DNA of 64,000 nucleotides, from NCBI RefSeq assembly GCF_003385515.1, contig NZ_QNVT01000002.1, forward strand, positions 372,001-436,000, read 5' to 3'. The stretch is from Chryseobacterium pennae (lineage in GTDB: Bacteria > Bacteroidota > Bacteroidia > Flavobacteriales > Weeksellaceae). The translations under genes were made by a program, and so were the position numbers. The notes under the pieces are model-generated. The model was not told the origin of the DNA. It was given only the letters and a program-made list of their open reading frames with translations, and made no database searches. Of the stretch, positions 32,494 through 42,381 are shown one piece after another; position 1 is the first letter of the stretch, and each line of letters opens with the position of its first letter.

Positions 32494-35481
32494 TTATTTA
32501 AAATTAACATTTAACCCAAAAAGGAATGAACGGGGTCTGGAATACATATTATTATCGATTCCCAAATACACTTCAGGATCCAGACCGCTATACTTTGTAA
32601 TCACAAAAGCATTCTGAACAGAAAAGCTGACTCCCAGATCAAATTTATCACTGATATTCTTAAATGTACGCCCTAACGTCATATTATCCATTCTGAAGAA
32701 CGATGCATTTTCAAGGAAGAAATCAGAGTAAAGCTGTAGATTTTCAAAGCCCTGCTCTGCGGTATAGCTTAAAATATTGGAATAGGTTCCGTTTCCAGAA
32801 TAGGTTTTAGTTTTATAATCCTTGGACTTGATATTGTTATACACATAATTTCCAAAATTAGCATGTCCGTTGAATCCGAAATACCAGTCTTTATAGCTCA
32901 GTTTAGAAGAGATTCCTAAATAGGATTTCGGCATTGGGCTTTTATCTTTTACGAGACCGCCTTTATATTTTCCTTCAATAGGTTTTCCGTTAGCATCATA
33001 CTCCTGTTCATACAGATAAAAAGTATAAGGAGAAAAGCCTACAGAATGCACCTGGATGGTTCCAGCCGTAGAGCCTGAAACATTTCCGATGTTCACCCCG
33101 TAATTCGGATTGTCAACAAGGGTAAGCTTTGTAATTTCTGATCTATTGAAGGTAAGGTTCATATCCAGATTCCATTGCCAGTTTCCTTTTTTAACAGGAA
33201 TGGTATTCAATGTAAGCTCCAGCCCTTTGTTTTCCATGGAACCGATATTGGTGAAGATCATATTGGTAAGATTAGAACCCGCTGCAACCGATATTTTATT
33301 CAAAAGATCATCAGTAGTCCTTTTATAAATCTCCACAGACCCTGAAATTCTGTTTTTTAGAATTCCGAAATCTAATCCCAGGTTATAAGTAGAAGTGGTT
33401 TCCCATTTCAGATTAGGATCATATCCATTGGGACGAATCGTTTGATAGAATTGATCTCCAAACTGATATAAAGCCTGGGAATCACTGTAGGTATAAGTCT
33501 GCATCCATTCATAATCTCCACCAATATCCTGCTGCCCTGTTTTACCATAACTCAGTCTTAATTTCAGGTCGGAAAAAAAATTGCTGTCTTTAAGAAATTC
33601 TTCTTCCTTGATCTTCCAGGCAAAAGCTGCAGAAGGAAATAATCCCCAATGATTATCCTTAGCAAAGCGGGATGAACCGTCATTTCTAAGAGTAGCAGTA
33701 AAAAGATAACGGTCATTGAAACTGTAGTTTAAACGTCCATAAAATGAAACAAGAATATATTCAGATTTCGGAAGAATACTTTTATAGATTTTGTTTCCTG
33801 TAATATTGGTCTGGTAATCATTATAACTTTTCCAGAACCTTTGCCAGGAATATCCGCCCATCACATCAAATTTATGTCTGCCTAATGTTTTGGAATAATT
33901 GGCAAAAGCATCAAACTGCAGATTGCTTTTCTTCTGGGTATAATTCTCCATAAGTCCCTGACCGTCATTTCCGATGGAAGTCCAGGCAAGTGGTGCATTG
34001 TCCGGAACGAAGATATTCCCTTCGCTTTTTAAAATATCAAACCCTGTATTAAGATTTAATTTCAGGTCTTCAAACCCATGAATTTTATAATCCAGCTGTA
34101 TGTTTCCGATATGTCTGATTACTTTTGACTGATCTGTTCTCAGATCAAGCATTGATACAGGATTTGCCCCGGCCTGAGTAATAGGTCTTCCGGAAGCATC
34201 CGTCCAGATAAAATACCCCAGTCCATATGGCGTTGAATGATCAAAAACCGGACGTGTAGGATCAAACGATACCGCTCCACTGGCAGGGTTGGAAATAAAG
34301 TCGTTATTTTCTATGCTTGGTTTATAGTTTAGGTTTACATTTAAGTGTTTATCAAAAAACGAAGGATTCAAAGCTAAACTCAGGTTCATTCTTTCGTAAG
34401 CATTTTTTCTGATAATCCCCTCCTGATTGGTATATCCTAATGATAAACGATACGGAATATCCTTTACAGAACCTGTCATACTGAAGTTCTGATCGTTACT
34501 CACAGCTGTACGGTATATTTCGTTCTGCCAGTTCGTGTCATTGGTTCCCAGGCCATTAATCACGGCAGCATTTCCTGCATATTGATTTTTTATAAAACTC
34601 CTGTATTCATCACCATTCAACACATCCAGCATTTTGGGATTGTAGCTCACCTTGGTATTGGATGAATATTGATAGCGCGTTTTCTTACTGCCTTTCTTGG
34701 TGGTAATAATAATTACCCCGTTGGATGCTCTTGAACCATAAATAGCAGTGGAAGAGGCGTCTTTCAGAACGGTATAGCTTTCTATATCATTGGGATTAAT
34801 CATTCCCAGGATATTGCCTGATCCTGAAGTGGAAGAATTATCTATCGCAATCCCATCAATAACGATAAGTGGATCATTACTTGCTGACAATGAAGATCCC
34901 CCTCTGATCCTGATTGCAGAACCGGCTCCTGGTGCTCCTCCGGGAGAAATAATATTAACACCAGCGGCTTTTCCCGTTAATGCATCCTGCGCGGAAACCG
35001 GATTTCCGTTATTTTCAGCATCCATTTTTACCGTAGTAAGAGATCCTGTAGCATCGGATTTCTTTACTTTTCCATAGCCGATCACAACAACTTCATCAAT
35101 CTTATTTTCCTTCACCGTAACGGTATCTTTTGCCATGGAAATAGCTTTACTCGGGACAACGGCTTTTATAGAGGTTTTCCTCAGCATTACGGTATTGTTC
35201 CTGATTTCGTATTCTACAGGATAATACGTTTTAAGGTATTTCAATGAAGCATCCAGTGATGAATAATTTACTCCACTCTCATCCACAAGAATATCTTTAA
35301 AATCTGTGCTGGAGTAGAAAAAAGGCACTTTAGAAGATTTACTGAGCTTATCAAAAACCTTAGCAATGGACACCTTTTTTTGTTTTGCCTGTGTAGCCGG
35401 AGGCTGTTGTGTAGTTTGGCCATAAGCCACTGGAAGTCCCATCGCAACCAGAAATGTCACGGAAATTATTGTTTTTTTCAT
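32494..35481 (-). CDS. SusC/RagA TonB-dependent transporter with STN signalling domain
   Basis: This 995-residue outer-membrane transporter has a signal peptide (MKKTIISVTFLVAMGLPVAYG). An STN domain follows at ~35-105 (VSIAKVFDKLSKSSKVPFFYSS), then a TonB-box/plug region (DEVVVIGYGKVKKSDATGSLTTV) with DGIAIDN and the SusC GSRASNGVIIITTKKG. A 22-strand barrel ends in FLFGLNVNFK. The carboxypeptidase-like N-terminal domain usual in SusC is absent. The STN would contact the FecR protein encoded just upstream to signal ligand uptake to the sigma factor. Confidence 0.94.
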   Translation of the reverse strand: MKKTIISVTFLVAMGLPVAYGQTTQQPPATQAKQKKVSIAKVFDKLSKSSKVPFFYSSTDFKDILVDESGVNYSSLDASLKYLKTYYPVEYEIRNNTVMLRKTSIKAVVPSKAISMAKDTVTVKENKIDEVVVIGYGKVKKSDATGSLTTVKMDAENNGNPVSAQDALTGKAAGVNIISPGGAPGAGSAIRIRGGSSLSASNDPLIVIDGIAIDNSSTSGSGNILGMINPNDIESYTVLKDASSTAIYGSRASNGVIIITTKKGSKKTRYQYSSNTKVSYNPKMLDVLNGDEYRSFIKNQYAGNAAVINGLGTNDTNWQNEIYRTAVSNDQNFSMTGSVKDIPYRLSLGYTNQEGIIRKNAYERMNLSLALNPSFFDKHLNVNLNYKPSIENNDFISNPASGAVSFDPTRPVFDHSTPYGLGYFIWTDASGRPITQAGANPVSMLDLRTDQSKVIRHIGNIQLDYKIHGFEDLKLNLNTGFDILKSEGNIFVPDNAPLAWTSIGNDGQGLMENYTQKKSNLQFDAFANYSKTLGRHKFDVMGGYSWQRFWKSYNDYQTNITGNKIYKSILPKSEYILVSFYGRLNYSFNDRYLFTATLRNDGSSRFAKDNHWGLFPSAAFAWKIKEEEFLKDSNFFSDLKLRLSYGKTGQQDIGGDYEWMQTYTYSDSQALYQFGDQFYQTIRPNGYDPNLKWETTSTYNLGLDFGILKNRISGSVEIYKRTTDDLLNKISVAAGSNLTNMIFTNIGSMENKGLELTLNTIPVKKGNWQWNLDMNLTFNRSEITKLTLVDNPNYGVNIGNVSGSTAGTIQVHSVGFSPYTFYLYEQEYDANGKPIEGKYKGGLVKDKSPMPKSYLGISSKLSYKDWYFGFNGHANFGNYVYNNIKSKDYKTKTYSGNGTYSNILSYTAEQGFENLQLYSDFFLENASFFRMDNMTLGRTFKNISDKFDLGVSFSVQNAFVITKYSGLDPEVYLGIDNNMYSRPRSFLFGLNVNFK

Positions 35482-35560
35482 AAATTTGGGAATAACTTTA
35501 TTAGACTTTAGCGAGTTAAATAGTTAATCGGCATCAATAACCCTCATTATTGGTGCTTTT

Positions 35561-36391
35561 TTATTTTAGTTGTATCTCTTTATCGGATTTCTTTTCTGTT
35601 TTAAGATTAAACGGATAGCAGATGGCAGATAAAACCTCGTTCAGATTCCCGGAGAATGATCCTTTGATTCTCTTTTCGCCATATTCTTTCGGATATTCTA
35701 TCTTAATATTATATACCTGTTCCAGCTCTGTGACGATATTTTTAAGCGTTTCATCCTCAAATGAAAACTCTCTTTTTGCATCAACAGCATAATAAAAACG
35801 GGCAGGCTTTTCAATATTTTTATTCCAGGACTGGTTAGGTAATAAATAGGTGATCTTCCCTTGGTGATCTACCTTTACTTTTCCCTCAAAAAGTTCTACC
35901 TTTTCCTTTCCATTGGTCTGATCCAGAAAAAATTTTGTTCCCAGTACCTGTACTGTAAAATCTTTTGCATTGATTCTGAATGGACGGGTCTTATCTTTTG
36001 CAATATCAAAGGTTGCTTTACCAGTGAATGTAATTTTTCTGTCTGCTTTCCCAAAATCGGAAGACAATACAAGTGTACTGTGCGGTTCCAGAACAATATG
36101 ACTTCCATCAGGAAGGTCAATACGCTTTGTAAAATCTGAACTGGAATAAGTCTGAACTGTAACCTGTTCTGTCACAGAAGAAGACTCAGATGGATTGTAG
36201 AAAAACAGACCAATCCCCACTACAGCTGCTGCAGAAGCAGCCCAAAAGATATTTTTCAGGTTTCTTCCGGTCTTGATCTTACGTTCAATTCCAGACTTAA
36301 TCCGTGCATCAGTAAGCTGATCCATTTGCTGGTTTTCCCTGAAGGTTTCTTCCCAGTTTTTTTTGAAATCGTCATCTTCCATATTGTTCAT
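35561..36391 (-). CDS. FecR-family anti-sigma factor
   Basis: This 276-residue protein has a cytoplasmic N-terminal segment (DDFKKNWEETFRENQQM), one membrane helix at ~48-66 (IFWAASAAAVVGIGLFFYN) and a periplasmic FecR domain (RIDLPDGSHIVLEPHSTLVL, FDIAKDKTRPFRINAKDFTVQVLGT in two parts). The C-terminal domain (FEDETLKNIVTELEQVYNIKIEYP) is typical of Bacteroidota FecR. The first ATG or the MEDDD start 9 bp later are both possible. It should hold the ECF sigma until the STN of SusC signals. Confidence 0.92.
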   Translation of the reverse strand: MNNMEDDDFKKNWEETFRENQQMDQLTDARIKSGIERKIKTGRNLKNIFWAASAAAVVGIGLFFYNPSESSSVTEQVTVQTYSSSDFTKRIDLPDGSHIVLEPHSTLVLSSDFGKADRKITFTGKATFDIAKDKTRPFRINAKDFTVQVLGTKFFLDQTNGKEKVELFEGKVKVDHQGKITYLLPNQSWNKNIEKPARFYYAVDAKREFSFEDETLKNIVTELEQVYNIKIEYPKEYGEKRIKGSFSGNLNEVLSAICYPFNLKTEKKSDKEIQLK

Positions 36392-36576
36392 ATTTAGTAT
36401 TACGCAGAAAAATTAAATCGTCAACCTTTTTTAGAAAATATTTTTAAAATTTTATACATTTCTATGTTTTGAACGGGAGTAGGATCTTCTTACCATTATT
36501 TCGTTGAGAGATTCTTCAGTCTGTTTCATTCAGAATGATAAAAGGCTTTTTTTGAAACCACAAAAGATTAAGCATC

Positions 36577-37842
36577 TTAATGAGTTCCTACAATATTTTC
36601 TAAATACGGTTTAACCTCTGTCCATCGATAGTATGGGAAACTGTCGGTTTGTAAAGGAATATGAACTTCATTTTCATTATGAAGAAACTTAACCAGAATA
36701 TCATTCTTTTTGTTTTTATAGAAGATCAATTGTAAATTAGCTGCCATAGGTGCTGCCTGGAAGGTGTTCCAGACTTTATAGACTTCTTTTGGATCGGTTT
36801 CTTCTTTATTCATTCCTTCAATATTCAGCAGGGCCAGTAAAGGCGTAATATTCCCATCATGTCCGAACCTTAAAGAAGCTCCGTTTTTATTATTTTTAAT
36901 ATAATCTTCTGCTTCATCCAGCATGTTTTTCACCAATGGAATAGAATTATTCTTCACCAATCCTTTGCTTAAGGGAGACGGACCGTCATTCACATAAGTC
37001 TGATAATTGATAGCCTGATAAATATTGAATAATTCATCTTTTGTAAATAAATCATAGAAGGAAATATCCGTTTCAAGGTTCTGCATATCGCTGGCAATCC
37101 AGTAGAAGGCTTCTATAACTCTTTCGGGATTGATGTTTTTATAGATATATTTGTCATTATTGAAAAGGTTTCTGATAAACCTGTCAGACTTCATATTCTC
37201 TGCTCTGAACTTTCTTTTTTCTTCCTGCCAAAAGTTATCTGCTGCACGGAAATCAATAGATTCTTTGGTATGATGATTCAGATACTTCATGTATTTATCA
37301 GAAGATTCCATACTGACCTGAAGTTTAGGATTGTTGGCTATCAGCTCATTCGTAAAGTTGGCCATACTCAGAATACATCTTGGGACTACTGTTGATTTTG
37401 CAGTAACTACAGCATTTTTTTCAAATGCTTTAGGATTGCTCTTAAACATTCTTTGTGAGATCTGTTTGTGCTGTAATGCTCCCAGTTCTGTAAGATCCCC
37501 GTTGTGGCCTTCCGCCTGAATCCATATTCTTTTCAACCTATCCAAAGCAGATTTCCCCTGTTCGGTTAATGCATTATTATCGGCTGCTTTTTTTAATACT
37601 CCCATCACTCCGGAAAAATCTTTATCATTGATGAGCCATCTTGAGCCATGTCTTCCATAATGACTGATGTAGAATGATTCATATCCTACCGGAGCCGGTG
37701 TTTGTTTATGGGATGGTGTTGGATAAGCATAGTATACTCCGCCGGTAGTTTTGATATCCGAAAAAATTTCTTCTTTCGTTGTCTGGGCTTGGGTTGAGAA
37801 AAATGCTGATACCAATACAAGCAGTAATGTTGTCTTTTTCAT
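36577..37842 (-). CDS. Secreted histidine acid phosphatase (phytase-like)
   Basis: This 421-residue protein has a signal peptide (MKKTTLLLVLVSAFFSTQAQ). The histidine-phosphatase motif R64-H65-G66-S67-R68 (SHYGRHGSRWL) holds the nucleophilic His, and H328-D329 (RFGHDGNITPLL) supplies the proton donor. This is branch 2, which includes phytases, MINPP and glucose-1-phosphatase. The protein is periplasmic or exported. It lies between the ECF sigma gene and fecR on the same strand, so I infer it cleaves phosphate from the ligand taken up by the SusC/D pair. The exact substrate is unproven. Confidence 0.88.
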   Translation of the reverse strand: MKKTTLLLVLVSAFFSTQAQTTKEEIFSDIKTTGGVYYAYPTPSHKQTPAPVGYESFYISHYGRHGSRWLINDKDFSGVMGVLKKAADNNALTEQGKSALDRLKRIWIQAEGHNGDLTELGALQHKQISQRMFKSNPKAFEKNAVVTAKSTVVPRCILSMANFTNELIANNPKLQVSMESSDKYMKYLNHHTKESIDFRAADNFWQEEKRKFRAENMKSDRFIRNLFNNDKYIYKNINPERVIEAFYWIASDMQNLETDISFYDLFTKDELFNIYQAINYQTYVNDGPSPLSKGLVKNNSIPLVKNMLDEAEDYIKNNKNGASLRFGHDGNITPLLALLNIEGMNKEETDPKEVYKVWNTFQAAPMAANLQLIFYKNKKNDILVKFLHNENEVHIPLQTDSFPYYRWTEVKPYLENIVGTH

Positions 37843-37950
37843 AGTAAACTTTTTTTAGTTGGTTGAAATTCAGCTTCAGCAAACGAAACTGAAAATATGA
37901 TTTTGCATAATCATACTTACTATTACGCAACAGTAGTGAAATCGTCAACC

Positions 37951-38466
37951 CTAAAAAAAGCTTTTTATAAAAATAAAGAATGAAAAAAACAGATTGAGGT
38001 GGGTTTTCAGAAGACTTAATACCTTATTAACATGTTTAGCCACTGCATTTTTAGAAATACTGTGTTCCTTGGCTATCTGTGAATAGCTCTGTCCCTCCAC
38101 TTTATGTTTGAGAAAGAATGCCTTGCTTTTTTCAGGCATCTGATGGAGTAATTTTTCGATCTGTTCTGTATGTTGTTGGTAGTCTTCTTCGTCTTCCTCC
38201 TCTTTTACCACTTTCAGATGGTTTTCTTCCTGAAGATCCGAAAAAGCGAGTTTATTTTTTCTGTAGAAGTTCGCAATTTCCTGCTTGGCTGTTTTAAAGA
38301 TGATGGCTTCCCTGTTTTTCTCCAAAACATCCCTGTACTTCCATAAATGAACAAAAATATCCTGCACAACATCTTCAATATCTTCTCTTCCATGAATATA
38401 TTTTTTCACGAAAAAAAAGACCTGATGCTTGTATTCATCATATATTTTTTCAAATAATGGCTCCAC
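37951..38466 (-). CDS. ECF RNA polymerase sigma factor
   Basis: This 171-residue protein has sigma region 2 (FEKIYDEYKHQVFFFVKKYI, DIEDVVQDIFVHLWKYRD) and region 4 (GQSYSQIAKEHSISKNAVAKHV). The hydrophobic Phe-rich tail (LNLFFSFFIFIKSFF) is common in Bacteroidota SusCD-linked sigmas. It leads the locus and is expected to drive the phosphatase, fecR and susCD genes after release by FecR. Confidence 0.92.
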   Translation of the reverse strand: MEPLFEKIYDEYKHQVFFFVKKYIHGREDIEDVVQDIFVHLWKYRDVLEKNREAIIFKTAKQEIANFYRKNKLAFSDLQEENHLKVVKEEEDEEDYQQHTEQIEKLLHQMPEKSKAFFLKHKVEGQSYSQIAKEHSISKNAVAKHVNKVLSLLKTHLNLFFSFFIFIKSFF

Positions 38467-38640
38467 AGAAAATTAGAAATACGGTAATGTTCCAAATATA
38501 TAAAAAATAAACTTTAGACAAGTTTCAGGGTTCTGTTATGGTTTTAAACCCATTAAAAGATTAAAAATATTTAACTATTTAAACATTTTATTAATATTTT
38601 TTTTCCTTGACAAAACTTGCATTATATCTTATTCTCATAG

Positions 38641-38802
38641 ACACAAAGATGATTTTTGATTATGCTAAATTTTAAGTGAGCTAAGAGATTAATCGATTTT
38701 CAATCGATTGATGAAGCATACTGTTTCCATTAGCTTAGTCAACGAAGTAGTCGAAAACGTTGCTCATCTAAAATCCTAAGCTTCATAAATAAATCTTTGT
38801 GT
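38641..38802. repeat. Imperfect palindromic intergenic element (family 3)
   Basis: Inverted ends acacaaagat (38641-38650) and atctttgtgt (38793-38802) frame partly complementary inner arms (gctaaattttaagtgagc against gctcatctaaaatcctaagc). A central doubled aatcgatt lies at 38691 and 38702. It fills the gap between the divergent sigma gene and the SMI1/KNR4 gene. Confidence 0.55.
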
Positions 38803-38931
38803 TAATTTATTAATAATGATAAGCTCTATAAAGTTTAAAATACGATGATTATTTAGTATAAAAACAGAGGAAGGTATCGCTGATCAAATAAAAAACTGCA
38901 AATTTGCTTCTATTCACTGAAAGTATTTACC

Positions 38932-39633
38932 ATGAACATGAATTATCTCGAAAAAATAGAACGTTTATATCAATTATCTAACGAGAACCATTCTGGCTTT
39001 TCTGAAACAGAAATTACAGAAGCAGAACAAGCTCTGGACTTTAAATTTCCGGCAGTTCTTCGTGAATATTATCTGAGCATAGGTAAAAACGAAGCAATTA
39101 ATCATTCTCATAACAGGCTTCTGAGTCCCAATGCCATTTATTTTACAGAGGACCGATATCTTATTTTCTATGAAGAGAATCAAGGAGTTGTACAATGGGG
39201 AATTAAAGAAGCGGATCTTTCTCTTGAAAATCCTTCGGTATGGGGAAATTATGATACGGTGTACGAATCCGACTGGCAGCAGGAAACAAAAACACTGGAA
39301 GATTTTTTTCTATCTATGTCTGTATACAACGGAACTCTTGACGGACTTTTTTATAATGCCAATTCTTTTTCACCAGTATATATAGAAACCGTGAAACTTA
39401 TACAGCAAAATTGGTCTGAAATTCCAGAAATTTCCTGGGAAAGACAAAAGGTTTATACAGATGATTACTTTGAAGTCATCAGTCTTTCATTTGATGAAGC
39501 GGATCAATGTACTGCTATCTTCGTAGGTACCTCTATAGAAGAAAGGTTTGAAAGAATACTGGAAATTTCCGGTATTGACTGGTCGTATATTTCCTATGAA
39601 GATATGGACGGAGAGTATGAAAAGGAAGATTAA
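38932..39633 (+). CDS. SMI1/KNR4 (SUKH) family protein
   Basis: This 233-residue soluble protein has the SUKH N-terminal pattern: GFSETEITEAEQALDFKFPAVLREYYLSIG, given here as two joined phrases (GFSETEITEAEQALDF, KFPAVLREYYLS). Conserved Trp positions follow (VVQWGIKEADLS, VWGNYD). Bacterial SUKH proteins often act as immunity proteins for polymorphic toxins; no toxin is adjacent. The ATG at 38938 is an equally likely start. Confidence 0.82.
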   Translation: MNMNYLEKIERLYQLSNENHSGFSETEITEAEQALDFKFPAVLREYYLSIGKNEAINHSHNRLLSPNAIYFTEDRYLIFYEENQGVVQWGIKEADLSLENPSVWGNYDTVYESDWQQETKTLEDFFLSMSVYNGTLDGLFYNANSFSPVYIETVKLIQQNWSEIPEISWERQKVYTDDYFEVISLSFDEADQCTAIFVGTSIEERFERILEISGIDWSYISYEDMDGEYEKED

Positions 39634-39756
39634 TACATGAGATATTTTAGGTTAAGATTAAACTTTAAGATCAAGAAAAACTCAATATTATTTTGTAGAT
39701 TAGATTAAGATATTTGGGAGTGCTGTTATTTTAACCAATCATTTAAAACTATACAT

Positions 39757-40176
39757 ATGTGGTGGGTATACGCAATTCTTTCAGCATTTTTTGCTTCGCT
39801 GACAGCCATTTTTGCCAAAGTTGGTATCACAGGAGTGAATTCAAACCTGGCTACGGCTATCAGGAGTGTCATTATCTTACTGGTAGCATGGGGTATTGTT
39901 CTGGCACGAAGTGAATATAAAGGAATCCCAGCCCTTTCCCGCCATAATCTCATTTACCTTGTGGTTTCCGGTCTTGCTACGGGTTTATCATGGATCTTTT
40001 ATTTTAAGGCTTTGCAGGTGGGTAAAGTTACCCAGGTGGCTCCTCTAGATAAATTAAGCGTTGCTTTAACGATTGTTCTTTCTGTTATATTTCTTGGGGA
40101 ATCTCTTACTTTAAAAACAGCTATCGGAGCTTTACTGATTATTATTGGAACGGTCGTTTTGATCTTTGAACAATGA
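39757..40176 (+). CDS. Half-size EamA/DMT transporter
   Basis: This 139-residue membrane protein has about five helices, corresponding to one EamA repeat (AILSAFFASLTAIFAKVGI, ASGLATGLSWIFYFKAL-like segment, AIGALLIIIGTVVLIFE). Full DMT exporters have two repeats, so this probably works as a dimer, as other single-repeat members do. It is monocistronic. Substrate is unknown. Confidence 0.85.
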   Translation: MWWVYAILSAFFASLTAIFAKVGITGVNSNLATAIRSVIILLVAWGIVLARSEYKGIPALSRHNLIYLVVSGLATGLSWIFYFKALQVGKVTQVAPLDKLSVALTIVLSVIFLGESLTLKTAIGALLIIIGTVVLIFEQ

Positions 40177-40303
40177 TTCTTATTTGGTGGAGACTTAAAC
40201 ACCTGGTTTGCAAAAGAATGATTGAAAATTTTTATTTTTACCAGCAAAATCATTTCGTTCAGTAAAAAACGCAATTAAGATTTTATTAGTAGTATTATCC
40301 TAT

Positions 40304-41248
40304 TTATACCGTATCAATCCACTTATAGAGATCAATATCGGCAGAAATCCCAAACGATTTTCTGAGTCTGCTTTTTCTGGTCTGAATAGTTCGAACCGCA
40401 AGGTGATTGTATTCTGCAATATCTTTTGTTGTGAAACCAAGTTTAATCAAGGCGCAAAGCTTAAATTCATCGGTACTCATATCAGGATTGAGTTCCATCA
40501 GGTTGTCATACAGACTGGGAAACATCTGCTTTACTTTAGGAATAAAGGCAATATCGTCATTCATGGCCAGCTTTACAATACCTTCCAAATCTACCTGATC
40601 TTTGCTGCTGAGTTTTACTCTCATATCAGCAATAATTTTTTCACTTCTCATAGCCTGCTGATATAATTTCACAATTTTGAATTGTTTTGAAAGTATAAAA
40701 TATCCCAAAATACTCACTCCTAAAAACACCTGCAGAAAAGTAATCAGTCTCTGATTTTCTGAAAACAGTACATTATCTGCTCCTTCAATGTTAAATATCC
40801 TGAAATCATAATAATGACTGATACTGAAAAGAATAAGTGCCGTAAGGTAAACGATCAAATTATACCAGACTGTTTTTTTGGAATTAAAAATAAACAGTGA
40901 AGCCAGCATAATGACAAAATAATATAATGACAGGCCATTGTCAAAGCCTGTGGTAGATGAAAAAAAGAAGATCAGAAATAAAAAAAGCTCCAGACTAAAC
41001 AATGTCACAAAATGATTGTAACGTACTTTTGTAAAGAAAAAAAGGAAAAGATAAAAGATTCCCAATGCTGATAAGACAAAAAAATTGACCTTTAAGCCAA
41101 ACAAAAGGTCTCTACAGCCGTTAAATATCAGAACAGCTCCAACGGAAAATGCAAATAAATTCATTCTCTGTGCTTCAATAAGCTCAAGCGGACCTGTATT
41201 GGGAGCAATATGCCTATTCGCTATATAATCCCAGATTTTACGAAACAT
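40304..41248 (-). CDS. Membrane-bound LuxR-type regulator
   Basis: This 314-residue protein has six hydrophobic segments at ~30-190 (LFAFSVGAVLIFNGC, ALGIFYLFLFFF, LFSLELFLFLIFFFSS, and others). A coiled linker and a C-terminal HTH follow (MSTDEFKLCALIKLGFTTKD, then RTIQTRKSRLRKSFGI). The C-terminal ~80 residues match those of the TPR regulators at 8522-9970 and 52297-53754, but the sensor is membrane-embedded instead of TPR. It is a one-component membrane sensor; signal and targets are unknown. Confidence 0.83.
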   Translation of the reverse strand: MFRKIWDYIANRHIAPNTGPLELIEAQRMNLFAFSVGAVLIFNGCRDLLFGLKVNFFVLSALGIFYLFLFFFTKVRYNHFVTLFSLELFLFLIFFFSSTTGFDNGLSLYYFVIMLASLFIFNSKKTVWYNLIVYLTALILFSISHYYDFRIFNIEGADNVLFSENQRLITFLQVFLGVSILGYFILSKQFKIVKLYQQAMRSEKIIADMRVKLSSKDQVDLEGIVKLAMNDDIAFIPKVKQMFPSLYDNLMELNPDMSTDEFKLCALIKLGFTTKDIAEYNHLAVRTIQTRKSRLRKSFGISADIDLYKWIDTV

Positions 41249-41438
41249 AATTTATAAATATTTAGCAAAAACATAAAATTAAATACAAAAATAAATAAAA
41301 TGCTTTTATATTTTATTTAAATAATCAATTTTGATTAAAAATACATTTTCAAATATTCTCTATTGGTAATATCTATCACGCTCCTCCAGTTTTCCTTATT
41401 TATATATAAAAACTTCTGAGTATTATAGAAATATCTAT

Positions 41439-41768
41439 TTACATCAAAAAGATTTTTCTCCATTTTGTAATGGTATTGCGGCTTAGTTTAAAATGAAGGG
41501 CCAACTGAGTATTGTTGAGCATATTTTCTTTCTGATAATCCAGAATCTTCAGAATATCAGTTTTTTTATAAGAACGGTATTGGCTGCTGTATTTTTCAGA
41601 GGTTCCAAAAATAATAGTATTAAGCTTCAGAATGTCTAAAGCTAAAAGTTCATTTTTCGAGAGTAAATATTCACACAGATCATATTTGTCCGGATATTTG
41701 CGCGTAATGATGTCTTTGTAGATCTGTTTAAAATCAGGTTGTTTATATTTTTCCATATTGTGTTGCAA
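41439..41768 (-). CDS. Small HTH protein A (cassette 1)
   Basis: This 109-residue protein ends in a homeodomain/transposase-type HTH (MLNNTQLALHFKLSRNTITKWRK). The N-terminal half is helical and charged (DFKQIYKDIITRKYPDKYDLC). It is a clear paralogue of 46798-47130: same length, same HTH and the same phrase SSQYRSYKKTDILKILDYQK versus CSQRHRAYNESDILRILEYQ. It lies directly downstream of small HTH protein B. The ATG for MEKYKQ, five codons in, is an alternative start. Confidence 0.75.
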   Translation of the reverse strand: MQHNMEKYKQPDFKQIYKDIITRKYPDKYDLCEYLLSKNELLALDILKLNTIIFGTSEKYSSQYRSYKKTDILKILDYQKENMLNNTQLALHFKLSRNTITKWRKIFLM

Positions 41769-41867
41769 TATATTGACGGATTACTCTTTCGGTAAAAGCA
41801 TCAAAGTCTCCGTTAAATTATTAAAATGAGTTCCATGATTTCCCTGCCAACAAAATCTTATAACAAT

Positions 41868-42296
41868 TTACCGGCTGTATTTCCCAATCCATTTATGAAG
41901 AGTTGTTTTAGGAATTTTATATCGTATAATAATTTCTTCCTTCGTCATTTCACCATTTTTTATCTGTTCAAGAATAAAATCTATGACTTCCCGGGTATAA
42001 ATATTTTTTCGAAACCGGGGCAATACTGTTTTTTTCTCTTCCGATGGTATAGTCTTTATTTTAGGTGAAGCCGGAGCATAAAGAATCAAATGTTGGGTAT
42101 AGATTCTGAAAAAATCATATTCCAGAAGTTTGCTCCATTTCAATACAATTTCGGTATCCAGGCTGCTGCAGGTATACATTTTACCAACCTCTTTTTCTGT
42201 ACAGTGAAGAAAATTACAGATACGGGATAATTCTATATTGCTTTCGGAAACAGCATTCTCGATCAGGTTTCCTATATGAATGTTTTTATAATTCAT
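41868..42296 (-). CDS. Small HTH protein B (cassette 1)
   Basis: This 142-residue protein has two predicted DNA-binding parts: an N-terminal Xre-like bundle (IELSRICNFLHCTEKEVGKMY), the signature phrase KWSKLLEYDFFRIYTQHLIL, and a C-terminal HTH (EEIIIRYKIPKTTLHKWIGK). Its paralogue is 47170-47637. It follows the secreted fibre-like gene 42416-43675 on the same strand, across a GC-rich hairpin. No transposase catalytic core is present in either HTH protein. Role unknown. Confidence 0.75.
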   Translation of the reverse strand: MNYKNIHIGNLIENAVSESNIELSRICNFLHCTEKEVGKMYTCSSLDTEIVLKWSKLLEYDFFRIYTQHLILYAPASPKIKTIPSEEKKTVLPRFRKNIYTREVIDFILEQIKNGEMTKEEIIIRYKIPKTTLHKWIGKYSR

Positions 42297-42381
42297 ACTG
42301 CTTTTTATTTTAAATGTTCAATCACTCCGTCAAAGGATGTCTTGAGGCTCTTTTATTTTATCAGGTTGAATATTTTAAAGG

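Noticed and set aside
41439..42296. HTH pair as an intact IS3-type insertion sequence
   Set aside because: There is no DDE integrase domain, no -1 frameshift arrangement and no inverted ends around the pair; the same holds for 46798-47637.
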